Assembly (NCBI RefSeq): GCF_022376445.1
Contig: NW_025954987.1
Location: forward strand, 1 to 64,000
Length of the DNA: 64,000 bases
Source of the DNA: Fomitopsis serialis
Lineage: Eukaryota; Basidiomycota; Agaricomycetes; Polyporales; Fomitopsidaceae
Reading direction: 5' to 3'
The position numbers and the translations under genes are program-made. Under the pieces are notes generated by a model. That model was not told the origin of the DNA and searched no databases. It saw only the letters and a program-made list of their open reading frames with translations. Each line of letters starts with the position of its first letter. Positions within the stretch are counted from its first letter, which is position 1. Positions 22,160 through 41,714 of this stretch are shown piece by piece.

Positions 22160-22400
22160 CTCGTGCTCATTAATCAGGTGTACAAGCAGCTTGACGTCGT
22201 CGATCGCCCACCCGCCGCAGTCGCCGCGCCAGATCTCCGCGCGCGCGCGGTGGAACACCATGTGGTACAGCAGGACGACCGCCCCATGGTCCTCCTCCGA
22301 GAGCATCACCACCCGCGCGAGGTACTGCGTGCTCGTGGATGTGATCGCCAGCACGTCCGCGCGTCGACGAGGCGTGCGGGAAGTAAGCGCACTTGGGACA
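22160..22400 (-). pseudogene. Possible captured exon of an unknown gene
   Basis: The minus strand reads ADVLAITSTSTQYLARVVML ... AEIWRGDCGGWAIDDVKLLVHLI, which looks like genuine protein by composition and codon use, unlike the low-complexity sequence on either side. I do not recognise the family. There is no start or complete gene around it, so I treat it as a fragment carried into the repeat island. Confidence 0.35.
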
Positions 22401-22699
22401 GGATGGGCGCGACGGGAGCCGCATGGCTGGGGTAGGACTGTGAGCGGATGATGGAGACATCGTCTGCTCCGCCGCCCTGGCCATGTGTAATTATATTGAG
22501 AAACACTCGTGTCTGCGTAGGCTACCGTGTGCGATACAGAAATATACGTGATATCAATAACATGGTGCTAGTTACACGGCCTAGTGTGAGTGAGTGTATG
22601 CTATGGCTCGCGGCATGCAGTGTGTCAAGCCAGGTACTAGTAAGTTGCTCAGTGATTTTCAGTAAGTTCGCGCTGCCAGCTTTTTCAGATGGTGTTTAC

Positions 22700-23023
22700 G
22701 AGCTGTTCGCACCAATTTGGAAGCCGTTTACATGGGAGGTTGCGCCGGACTGGTTTGGCGCCGATTCGCGCCACATTCGCACAGGGGGGTTTCCTGATGG
22801 CCCCTCCGGCCGGACCGTTGCAACGTCTCGGGAAGGTTCCAGGGGAGGCCGGCCGCAACACTGGAGACGGTGGATGAGTCATGACCAGCCGGCCATGCCC
22901 TCCGGCCGGAGTGTTGCAATGGCACCGTTGCAAACGTTCCGGCCGGACCCTGGGGCTGCTCCGGCCGGCCTCCGGGTCAACGTTCCAAATGGGCAAATCT
23001 CACTCCGGGTCTACCGTTCCGAA
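22700..23023. mobile_element. CCGGCCGG-rich element 2 (opposite orientation to element 1)
   Basis: Ends in CTACCGTTCCGAA, the inverted counterpart of the start of element 1, preceded by ACTCCGGGT. It shares GGGTTTCCTGATGG (22783-22800) and TCCGGCCGGA words with element 1. Either a short sister copy, or the right end of one 8.7-kb composite whose left end is at 14292. Confidence 0.5.
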
Positions 23024-23044
23024 CGGGTTAGACACACTAAATAA

Positions 23045-23419
23045 TGTGGGTCGGACGGAAATCTGGAGTTCAGACAGGAGTTCGGTGGAAAGGAATTTGG
23101 ATTGGTTAAATGAGATATTCGAAATGCAGTACAACGGTGCTACAGTTCGACCTTATATACAGTGAGTCTAATTGTGAATGGAAGCCAATAAGACAGAGGA
23201 AGGGATACGGAGAACAATAACGGAAGACCGGAGATGTTAGTAACCGGAACGAATACAATAAGCTAATTGTCCGTGCAAGATAGAGACCATGCAGTACACT
23301 AATTGTAATGCGGGAGAAGATAGGCTAAGCGAATACAATAAAACCGGAGTTCGGAGAAACAGAGACGGAGAGAACGGAACTGGAGTTCGGAGATGGTCTT
23401 GGTGGCACGGAACGTGACA
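23045..23419 (-). repeat. LTR-like block, probably the 5' LTR of the minus-strand gypsy element
   Basis: On the minus strand it starts TGTCACGTTCCG, carries CTGTATATAAGG (a TATA box, about 23150) and ends CCCACA. Its CTCCGAACTCCGG composition matches the gypsy coding part at 7-10 kb. No primer-binding site was recognised next to it, so its boundaries are approximate. Confidence 0.45.
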
Positions 23420-23825
23420 ACCACCCTCACTAATGCTTCCTTACAAAGACCTGAACATGTGCCATAACAAGTCTGACACTGATTGCGAGTACGAGGAGGA
23501 GGAGCTCCTGTACTCATGATAGTCGATCCTTAATTCTGCTCTTGCTATTGCATGTACCTGCGTAATATTTGTTTGCACTAATGTTCTAATGTATATGCAT
23601 ATATTACGTGCTTTTCCGAATTGAACAACGACGTGCAGCTGGCTCAGGACGCTTTGCCATTCTGCAAAGCGATATTTCGCCCGTTATGGTAATATTGCGT
23701 CACGTGGCAGGCGTTGCGCATGGCCAAAGTGTTCCACAAAGACAGCATTCATGTCTGCAATAGAAAGCGAATAATGATACACACATACATCAAGACGATA
23801 CAACGAACAACCCATCCGAAGCACA

Positions 23826-29143
<5,318 letters not shown>

Positions 29144-30192
29144 ATGGACCACTTTCCGACCAACTGGGGCCGACCCGTAAGTCCTTGATATGCTATCATA
29201 TCATCTTACCGACTAGGGTGTAGCGCAATGAGCTCTACGACCAGTACAACACCTTCCCGCTGCACCAACGACCCGCCAACCACACCGATGCCTTCGCGGG
29301 TGGGGTTCAGCGCACACAGTGCGTACATCACGAATCATTACCTACAGAAACGACTGACACACTGCAGACAGCCGATTGTAACAGGAACCAGCGTGCTCGC
29401 TATCCAGTACAAAGACGGCGTCATGATGGCTGCAGACAACCTCGGTGCGCTTGCCTCATCCCTCTTCTACACTAAAGCTAACTCCCAGCCCGCAGCGTCT
29501 TACGGATCCCTCGCGCGCTTCAAGGATATTACCCGTCTGCACGCCGTCGGCAACTCCACCGTCGTCGGTGCGTCCGGCGACATGTCCGACTTCCAATATA
29601 TCCAGCGCGTCCTGGACGAGATCGTCACGGACGAGTTCACCGCCGGCGACGGGCACTCACTCGGCCCTGCAGAGTTGCACGAGTTCCTCGCTCGTCGGAT
29701 GTATGCGCGCCGCTCGAAAATGAACCCCCTCTGGAATGCGCTCCTCGTAGGCGGTTTCGAGAACGGCAAGCGGTGAGTGCTTGTTGCATATATCCGCAGC
29801 GGGTACTCAAAGGTGTCGCAGATTCCTCGCATTTGTCGACCTTCTGGGCACGACGTACACGGCACCTTCACTAGCGACCGGGTACGGCGCACACATCGCC
29901 CTCCCCCTCCTCCGCGAGATCGTTGATCCCAACCCCGATGCAATCACCGAGGACGCAGCGCGCGAGATCCTTCGGAAGTGCATGCGCGTGCTGTACTACC
30001 GAGACGCTCGCAGTCTGGACAAGGTCTGCAGTCTACGCAACGTCCCACTCGACGGCGACTGACGCTTCAGTTCTGCAGTACCAAATAGCTACGGTCACGG
30101 AAGCCGGCGTGTCGATATCCGATGCAGAGAAACTGGAGACCAACTGGGACTTTGCGGAGGGGATTCGCGGGTACGGCGCCCAGACACAATAG
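29144..30192 (+). CDS. PRE4: 20S proteasome subunit beta type-7 (Pre4/PSMB4)
   Basis: Structural, non-catalytic beta subunit of the 20S proteasome core. Starts MDHFPTNWGRP with a short propeptide. The beginning of the mature chain, TQQPIVTGTSVLAI, is assembled across an intron. Family-specific motifs follow: MMAADN-LASYGSLARFKDI, GASGDMSDFQYIQRVLDEI, RRSKMNPLWNALLVGG, ATGYGAHIALPLLREIVD, MRVLYYRDARS, and the C-terminal WDFAEGIRGYGAQTQ. The position and sequence of TGTSVL and the RRSKMNPLWNA block separate it from the other beta subunits. Several introns of about 50-60 nt. The start is the only ATG upstream in frame with a typical leader, and the TAG is at 30190-30192. Confidence 0.95.
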
Positions 30193-30754
30193 ACATGCGC
30201 TGTCGCGTTGTGCTGGATCGACCATCTGGGACGGTCCGTGTATGACTTGCCGATCTTCTTGTATCACCAATAATGACAGTCGTGGATGTTTTACACGTTG
30301 CTTACGGTTCGAGCTTGCACTCTCAGACTTCCAAACCGTAGGCCATCTGGCTGTTCGTGACGGGCTCTTGTGCATACAGGCTCTAACATGGCTCAGCGTT
30401 GATCGCGCAGACGCTAACCATTTGGGTTTGCAGGCACACAGACAGTAGCTCCAATGCATTCGAGCAGTAAGTTCTGTCATATCATAACACAGCTATATAC
30501 AATCTTCGTTCTCGTCATATTTTCTGAGGTATGTAGGTCGTGTGCATCTGTTCGTTATTCGTCTCTTTGATCTCTTTGGTTCGTATTAGAACTCCTTGCG
30601 CCGCCTTTCACAGGCAGCAATCCACGTGTCCATCCCTTGCCCTTTCTTTGTCATCTTGTCTTCGGGAGCCACTCCAAACTCACCGAACCACTGCTTTCCC
30701 TTTCCTGCCTCTCACATTCTCGCCATTGGGCACGTCGCTGGAGATCTCAGACGA
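30193..30754. other. Convergent 3' region, nothing recognised
   Basis: Lies between the stop of the proteasome gene and the stop of the minus-strand gene. Holds both 3' untranslated regions; no gene seen. Confidence 0.5.
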
Positions 30755-33218
30755 TTAATTGGCACCGCACTGCAGAGGTTCAGGTACGTACCGTGACGCG
30801 TCTTGCGTGCCTGCATATTGAGTAGAAGGTGGTAGCGTCCTCGCGGTGGCGGCCTTCCCTTTTCTGACTGCCTGTTGGGCCGACCCTTCGTATACATTGT
30901 CGCCTTCAACGAGATGGTCTGACTTCCCATGGACAGATTTTTCTCCTGAGGCATTCGAAGTCAAACTAGCGTTCCCCGCAAAACACTTGCTTTTGCGCTG
31001 AAAATCCACGAGGGACTCCGCCACCTCAAGGTCCTCAGCACCCCGATCCCTCATCCCAGCCGAGCGGATTAGAATCGCACCAGTCAGAGTCCGCTGGATT
31101 GTATAGTCTTCCCCTTGACTCACGTTAGTCCACAGCCGAACGGTCCACCGGTACCAGCACTCCCATGGGCTTCGCACCTGGTACCTCGGGCCTATCAGCG
31201 CATACAGCCGACCGAAGTTCTTTACGGCGTTCTGTCTCAGTCCCGCGTCTTGGGCCAACGATGTATGCTGCATCATGGTCCAGGTGTTCGTCCACAGGTC
31301 GCCCACTATGGCCGGATCGTACGTGAGGGGAGGTGGAGGGAAGGGCACGTTGTACCAGCCGTCGGCGCTGAAGAGCTGTGCCATCTCCTCCATCTCCTGC
31401 TCGGTCGGTCGCGTGTTCGTCCTATCAGCTTGCTCGTCCCTGACGCCGTCCGCATTACTCGCAGCAGTGGGTAGATAGTCTCCAGGCCATCCCGGGCATT
31501 GATGCGTTTTCCGACAGGCCTCGCTAACGCAATCGTCAAGAAAGGTCTTTGCTCGCTCCCTGTCTTCGAGGGCATAGGGCCCGCCGTTATGCTTCCTATT
31601 CCAGTGCTCACGTACCGTATTCCAGAAGTGTCGCCAGAAGACCTCGCGCCGTCCCCAATTGATATTCGCCTTCAACGCCGTGTTTAACACCCAAGCATTC
31701 AGGTGGGGAAACATCAACATATAGTTGTACAGGTCGGTGGTGGACTGCCAGTCGTGGATAGAGGGAGGGAGAGAGGTGATGACGAAAACCAAGAGGTACG
31801 TCTCCCGAAGACTCCATGGTCGGTGAGCTAGTATGTCCTGCGCGTTTGCTGGTTCAGGAGGGGTCGAACTGAGCTGGACAACGGGTTTCAGAGCCAGCGA
31901 TGAAGTGTTGGGTCCAGCTCTCTCTGGTTGCGAATTGCTAAGATCGAGCGAAGTTGCTGGTGCCAGTTGCGGCGACTTCAGCGCTGGCAGCGTATTGACA
32001 GTTGAGGAACTGGGAGCCGGAGATGGATTCGAGAATGGCGCAGGAGATGCGAACTGTGGCTTTGCTGAACTGGGTGACGGTGCTAAACTGAGTGTCTGGG
32101 ATGCGGCATATTGTGGCACCGGTGTGTTCTCCTGGGACATTTCGGTTAACGGGCCCAGGGTAACAACAGCGTCGTTGTCCTGACTATGCGCTAGGTGGAC
32201 GGGTCCTAGTAGTGAGCGGGGTGCCAGAGGCAGCGATGGGTTGCGTGCGCTGGTTATCTGTGCGGGCGGCATCCCCAAGGATGAGTTGGACAACACATCG
32301 TTATCATCTTGGGGTGCTTGTGTCGTACGGAGAGCAGAGCTCGTCGCGTCAGGAAAGTTGATATTGGCATGGCGCTGTCCAGTGATCGAGACGACGGCCG
32401 CATTCAACCCGCGTTGTTCGAGTGGATTGTCATGCAATTCTGCATGCTCGCAAATAAGCCGCCTTGTGGAGACTGGTTTGTTGTGGCCCGCGAGAACAGA
32501 ACCTGCATCGGTCTTGGGCTCTGTGGCAGACGATGACATATCCAGACCCCCGCGATTTTGGGCTGCGGTGTGGTGGTCGTTGATTGCCAAGGGCTCAATA
32601 TCCATCAAAACATTGAATCTTACACGCGTCGTCCGTGCAGGATCCGCACTCTCGTTTGCGCTTGTGTGGGATGGTATTGCAGGACCTTGCGGGAGCTGCT
32701 CGGGATCGTATACAGAGCCCATTGGTCCGAAGGTGCTTAGGCGACGTTCGTCGGTACCGGCATCGAAAGATCGGCACTCGTACGCTCTGTCCATTCCATT
32801 GATACTGTGTTCAGGTACATTCATACTCGGACGATATTGCAGCGTGCAAGGAGCCTCCTGACCCGTGTGATTGTGGCCCGGCCTCTCACTTGGCGCGTCG
32901 TCCACGACTCTATGTGGCCCTCCTGATAATCGACTCTGAGACATAGATTGTCCCGTAGAGAGGCAGGATCCTGTGTATAACGCGTTCATGTCGACGCGTG
33001 GATGGTGTCCGCGTTCCGTACCTGCTCCGGCACCACTGATTGCATGTTCCGCGATTAACGCAGTACCATTCCCGCTCGGTGAGATGGATGCCTGCCGCAA
33101 AGAAGCAATGGATGTGGGGTTAGACAGACTGAACATAACAAACGCAAGTGGTACTGACCGGATAGGTGGCGTGCAGGCTATTGGCACCCTTGGCGGCACT
33201 AAGGGGGTGAGCTCTCAT
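30755..33218 (-). CDS. Unrecognised Trp-rich protein with disordered N-terminal half
   Basis: About 780 residues in two exons. I place the start at the ATG at 33218 (MRAHPLSAAK) and an intron at 33092-33158 (gtcagt...gcggcag). This joins in frame to ASISPSGNG and gives a better reading than a start inside the intron. Residues to about 400 are Ser/Pro/Ala-rich and probably unstructured. The folded half is rich in Trp and aromatic residues: RPWSLRETYLLVFVITSLPP, NWGRREVFWRHFWNTVREHW, YALIGPRYQVRSPWECWYRW. The last segment faintly recalls the SPWECFERW turn of SANT/Myb proteins, but I would not assign that domain. The tail is Lys/Gly/Ser-rich. Function unknown. The long uninterrupted frame supports a real gene. 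Confidence 0.6.
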
Positions 33219-34180
33219 ACTCGCAGGCGCTGGGCAATGGAGAGCACAGATCAGTGCTTCACAGTCGTAGGTGTTGCTGATTGTCGGCGAAGACGGTACT
33301 GTGGATGATCGTGGTAGCGGGACAAGTGAGGAGCAGACGCGCCGGATTTACAAGTGTGAGCCACACTAGCCACACCGTGCACGGGACGTGGCTGTATTTC
33401 GACGCTCGTGACCGCGTTATAGCGCGACTCGCCAAGTCGCAATATGGGCTTTTAGATTGAGTTTCTGGACTATATTGAGAGACATACCAAGTACCATGCA
33501 TATGGGGATGAGTTCCGAGCATACAAACATTGTGATTAGCGTTTAGGACCAAGTAATACGCACTGATAGCTTACCGTCACTGGTCAGAATGATCACTACC
33601 TCTGACCACGGTGCTTTTGTCAGCAAACAATGCCAGAACTATGGCAAAATCTCATCGAACTTGCAGCTTGAGCCATATCAGTGCGGCCATGACACGAACT
33701 AGTAGCAGAGGGCTGTCTGGGCGTACCACTTCTGGCATTACATACTGGTCGTCCCTTCTATCCTGAACTCGATAAGATGGCAGACATCTTCATCCAAAGG
33801 CCGAGATATGTCAGAACGTGATGATCAACACGTACGAGGATGTTTCGATACAGCCATAGACGATAATGCATAATGCAGTTGATGAGAGTTGTGGCAAGAA
33901 CCGCTCAAGAGTCGAATGTAGCGAGGTTACCTACGCGGTCAGGTGACACCCTATGCATTTCAATGCGCACGCAAGTTAAGTTAGGTTCGACGCAACCCAC
34001 CGCCTGTGTGGAGGGTCTGTGATACTAGACTAATGCGCACCGAAGAACGACGTTGGCATCCTCGTGCTGCTGTTACAATCATGACACGGTCGAGTACTAG
34101 CATACGACTCCTGACCACAAAATCTACAGCTGAGGCCATCGTACATACAAAACGATCGCTACCAGCGAGCTACAGTGAAA
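33219..34180. other. Intergenic, nothing recognised
   Basis: Upstream region of the Trp-rich gene and downstream region of the helicase. No coding signal on either strand. Confidence 0.5.
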
Positions 34181-36935
<2,755 letters not shown>

Positions 36936-38133
36936 GTTCGCCACGCAGATGAGTCACAAACAATAAGAGTATCGCAAAGGAGGAGAGGAAGGTGTACGGG
37001 CGCGGCAGGTGGCAGTGGCACGCAGCCAAGTCGATGCTTTCCCAACAAGGCATCGCACAGGGGAACAAATCCTCCGCTGACGTAAGCCGGTAGCTGCCCG
37101 CTACCAACCAGGAAGGTGTAGTAAGTCACCAAGTTGCTCTCAACCATCCCACCAGCATACGGCCGCATCGCAATGATTACTTCTGTGGTCGTGTTTCAAT
37201 TTACGCATTATGAAGAGGTCGATTCAATAATCGGCTACGGTAGGCTTGCCGGGGATACTGCACATTGATTTATGATGTCCACTCCGCCGTAGCACCAACA
37301 TCTTCACGAGAGTGAGAACGTTCATGTATGTAAATTGATCGGGAATTCGTCACAGTCAGATAGGCAATGACGAAGTACAACTTAGTCTCACTCATTCCCA
37401 GGTGGATGTACCTCGCTCGGCATTGTACCCTAAATTATATCTGTAGCTTCTTTTTCAATCCCAAGATAGTTTCTTCCGGGGGGCTATAGCCATCGGAGGG
37501 AGCTGAGTACCTCCTACCCGAACCAACCGAGGGACGTCGCTTTCACACATCAAGCAAGGTCGATTGGATCGTTGATATCCGTGCCGGTACACTGACGCTT
37601 CAGGGAAACTTCACTTGTCACTCCTATCAAGCTTCGTACCTAGAGCTCAAGTAACTTCCTTCCGATAATTGGAAACATCGCCTCGGCGAAATAATGCTCG
37701 CTGCTCAATGGGAGGAGCTTCTGATGTGCATAATTGATTAACCTCAACCAACGAAGCATCCTCACGCAGCAAAGCATGCAATTATCGACGATGCCTTTGT
37801 AGAGGTCTATCGCTAGCAAGTGATATATGATACAATGTTCCGAACACTAGAGGCGCGAGACTACCGTTGGTCCCTAAGATGTCTAGGCTAGTCGTGAGAG
37901 TCGTGATTATGAATGCCAGGGAGATGTGAAGAGCGGAGATGAGGGGAGCGGACCCGACCTGTTTTGGAATATAGCAGGCGATCGCGATGCAAAGCATGAG
38001 ACGAGGAGAGTAAATCGTGCAGGGTACATAGATGACGATGAATGGTGGGTGCGAGATGATGATGATGATGGACGTGCGCGGCGAGGCATCCAGCCCGGGA
38101 GCGAGCGAGCCAGAATGACGGTCGAGGACACCA
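36936..38133. other. Intergenic, nothing recognised
   Basis: Includes the Prp43 upstream region and the 3' flank of the transporter. No gene or repeat seen. Confidence 0.5.
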
Positions 38134-40024
38134 CTACACGTTCTCCACGGCGTCCGTCGGTTTGTCCTTCGGTGACGCCGTTGCCGGCTTCGTCGGCGCA
38201 TACTTGGACTTCTGCCTGATAATCGGGCCGAACTTGTACAGCACGAACGGGATCGGGCCCAACAGGATGGCGATGAAGCCGAGCAGCGTCGACGCCCACC
38301 GCGGGTTGAGCCTCTCGTACATCTGCGCCGCGAACAGCGGGAAGCCCGCGCCGAAGGCCGAGCGCACGACGGTGTTCGCGGCGAGCGCAGAGGCGGCGAC
38401 GAAGAGGTACGCGTCGATGATGTAGTTGAAGAGCGCGAGGAAGATGTAGACGATGCTCCACCCGAGGGGGAAGCCCGCGATGAGCGGCGCCCACAGGCTG
38501 ACGGTCGGGTACGAGGTCCAGCCGAACCAGAAGAACGAGATGGCGAACATCGGCGCGGCGACCATCGCGAGCTCGAGCCGCTGCTCCGGTGGGACCATGT
38601 CGGGTGCGTAGTGCTTCTGAGCCTTGATGTAGCGTGGGTTAAAGATGACCAGGTAGCTGACGACGCCCGCGACGGCACCGACGAAAATCGGCAGGAATGT
38701 TAGGCCGGTTAAGCCAACGTTGAGGTTGTGACCCTCGGAAAAGACAATGGGGTACGCCTCGAACAATATGTAAATGCAGGCGTAGACGAACTGTGGACAC
38801 CTTCAGGTGGCTGTCAAGTGACAATCGAAAGGCGCACTTACACTCATATAAAGGGTGACCGCGATGAGCATGGGCTCCTGGAATAGCACGAGGAATGGAC
38901 GACCAAGCACACGCTTGACATGCTGGCTAAGAGTGTCGCTGCTGCGCTCGAACGCTGCCCAATACCGGTCATCACCAGTCTCCTTGCGCAGCCGTTTTGC
39001 TTTACGAACAGTCAGGATGGGACTGAAAGTGCAATTAGCCATGAAACCTCACGAGACGGTGATATAGCTTACAGGAAAGTCTCGGGGAGCGTGAAGATGA
39101 TCAGGATCAGACAGGCGCCAGCAAACATGGTGAGCACCCAGAAGAGCCACCGCCAGTCTACACCAGCATCTGCCATGAAGCCAGAGACTATGGGGCCGAT
39201 CGTAGGGCCCGCGAACGGCGCAAGCGTGAAGAACGCGAGCGCTTCTCCGCGTGTCCCCGCATCCCAAATATCTGAGATGACAGCCCTAGTAAAGGCCGAT
39301 CAACGAATAGGCGTAGACACAATGGCACTATGTGCTCACCCGCTGTTGGACAATGGTGCAGCTGCGAACGTTCCGCCCAAAAACCGGAAGATCAAGATTG
39401 ACGCGGTGTTCCGTGAGAGGGCGCACCCAACCTGGAAACAAGTGTAGACGACAAAGCTGATGATGAACACGTTCCGTCTGCCTATTTGCTCCGACAGTGG
39501 ACCCCACACGAGCGGCCCCACGCAGTAACCCGCGACAAATAGCGAGATGGTCAGGACGGCGACTTCCTCGCTGAAAGTGAAATATTCCATGAGGTCCTGT
39601 TCAATGCCTTCCGGTGCTGAACTCGCGAATGTCCTGGAGACATATTAGCCGACGCTGATAACGGTGGATAATGAAGAGATCCGTACGCGTTGAGAACCAA
39701 TAGACCTCCAAGCATCGTCAGGTACCACTTGTATCGCGGCGACCAAGTCTGCGGATTTTCTGGATCATCGGGAGCTATGGTGACTTCAAACTTGTCCCAG
39801 CCCTTCTCTCCTGGCCTGGGACCCAGCGCCTCGCGCTCAAACTCCTCTTCGACATTCTGGTTTGGTTCTGACATTTCGTCGTCGACGACGGTTGAAGAAC
39901 GTGACCCTGCCTCTGCGGTGGTGGTGGCTGCGGTGACTCCAGGCTTTGCAGACCCAGACGCCGAGACGCCCGGTGGTAGAGAGGAAGAGGAGGAAGCTGC
40001 AGTCGGACTCTTGATGGACGCCAT
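38134..40024 (-). CDS. Major facilitator superfamily transporter, DHA1-type drug/polyamine family
   Basis: A twelve-helix proton antiporter type, expected in the plasma membrane. A hydrophilic N-terminus of about 120 residues ends in DPENPQTWSPRYKWYLTMLG, the usual entry to helix 1 of fungal multidrug-type MFS proteins. The loop after helix 2 carries GPLSEQIGRRNVFIISF, matching MFS motif A (GxLxDxxGRR/K). Then FRFLGGTFAAAPLSNSG, PFAGPTIGPIVSGF (the motif C-like glycine pattern of antiporters), WRWLFWVLTMFAG and a cytoplasmic loop KAKRLRKETGDDRYW between the halves. Helices 7-12 include FVGAVAGVVSYLVIFNPRY and AQMYERLNPRWASTLLGFIA. At least four short introns. Substrate unknown; relatives move polyamines, azoles or siderophores. 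Confidence 0.88.
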
Positions 40025-41714
40025 GAGGAAGGGGGAGGGGGACGTAGAGGAAGGGTGTTAGGGCGGTCTGGCGGCAGCTGGAGAGCACTCCACCGCGCCT
40101 TGTATATATGACATTTGTGCGGCTGGATCGGTTGAGTGTTGCTCCTCTTGTCAGCACTTGCAGTCAGCCAGGAGTCAGCCTCCTCATCGTGGATCGGTAG
40201 CCACCCGGATAACGTCAGGCCTGTCACACGCGCCGTCACGCCGTCACGCCGCATATGGGCGCTTGTGGGAGACTGTGACTGGCCGCCCCGCCGCACGTCG
40301 CTCGGCCGCACCGACCCACAAGGCCAAGGCCAATATCGTGAATGATCTGTTATTCAGCGTCCCACATCGCTCCCGCTACGCCACCCAACAAGAGCCCTCT
40401 CGTCCAGCGGCGAGCACAGACGAATGCACACGGCAAGGGTCTGCCAAGCTTCGAACGTTCCTAAGCGTTCTCGCACAGACCCGCAGCTTATCCCGTCGCC
40501 CCACTCGAGGAATCGAGCAGGTCGAATTCTTGCTCTTCCGGAAGAGCCGCATCACTTCTCCCGCCCGCCCGCGCTCAGCCACCTCCTCAGGGAGGCTCGC
40601 ACGCGAGATTTCGCCGGTTCCGTACAGTTCCAGACATATGCCAAAACAGGGACGCAGTCTCCCCGAGCCAACACCGTGCACCGCGACACTATAGGTCCAA
40701 AGCACGCTAACGAGAGCCACAACCCATACGCTAGTGTCGCACTCACCGAGAAACGTCACTGTAACGTTAACATGCCCGAATTTGTATGCATCCGGTCCTT
40801 GCCCGCGCCACGTCCGAGCGAGCTATGCCCTGTGACCGAAAAACAACGGTCAACCCGCTGTCCCGAGCCTCCGACTTACGGAGCCACGTCCGGTCATGAC
40901 AAAGCCTATCAGTCTTCGTGCTATCACGCAAACGACAGGGCGTCCAAGTAGAGTTCGTCGCGGCTGTCATGATATACACTGCCGCCTTGGTCGCAGCAGG
41001 GAGACCCTGTGCGACGTGAGCGGACGACGGTGATAGTTGCTGACGGGGGGGATGACGGCGGGAAGGGGGAGGCGAAGTGCGCGTCGGTGGGAGCTTATAT
41101 AAGTAAGATCACTGATGGTGAAACATGTTGTGGACGCTTGTGGGTGCAGCACGCCAAGTCCTCAAGGGCCCCTGCCGCATGTCTACTCACCCTCGGGAAC
41201 CGAATACGAGCTCCGTGTACATAAATACAAGCCTGCGAAGGTCATCTTCACCTCACGCTTCGGCGTCTCTTCATCGCATACCAGAGTGCATTAACAATGA
41301 ATGATCCGTGCAGTCGAGCCGCCGGGACCCGAGTCGAAGGTATATTCCCAAAGTCAAAACCACCGCAGAAGAAGAAGGGCGGAAACGAGCGACCGAGACT
41401 CTGAGGGTTTGCTACATATCCATTACAATTAATGAAGACAATCTATACACGATACACTCCGCGAGCAACCGCACAAACGCAGCTGTAGTAAACGACACGG
41501 GTGGGATGTCAGAGGGGGGGAGCAACGCCAACTATTACACTGCAAGCAGCAGAGCACAAACAACATCGTCACAGCACAACACTCAGTATGGTACGTACGT
41601 AAAGAGTCGTCGCAAAACATCGGTACACCCACCAACGACATGCCCGATACCGCATTGCGCTCCTGCGCAGGCCCCACAGACCGCAGGATCTCTGAGCGCG
41701 GATCCGTCGTAAGA
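40025..41714. other. Intergenic between the two transporters
   Basis: Upstream region of the MFS gene. TATA-like stretches occur near 41095 and 41218 on the plus strand, and a short open frame of about 35 codons starts at 41298, without other support. No gene assigned. Confidence 0.4.

Noticed and set aside
40424..40951. 175-codon plus-strand frame between the transporters
   Set aside because: No domain, no splice logic, atypical composition.
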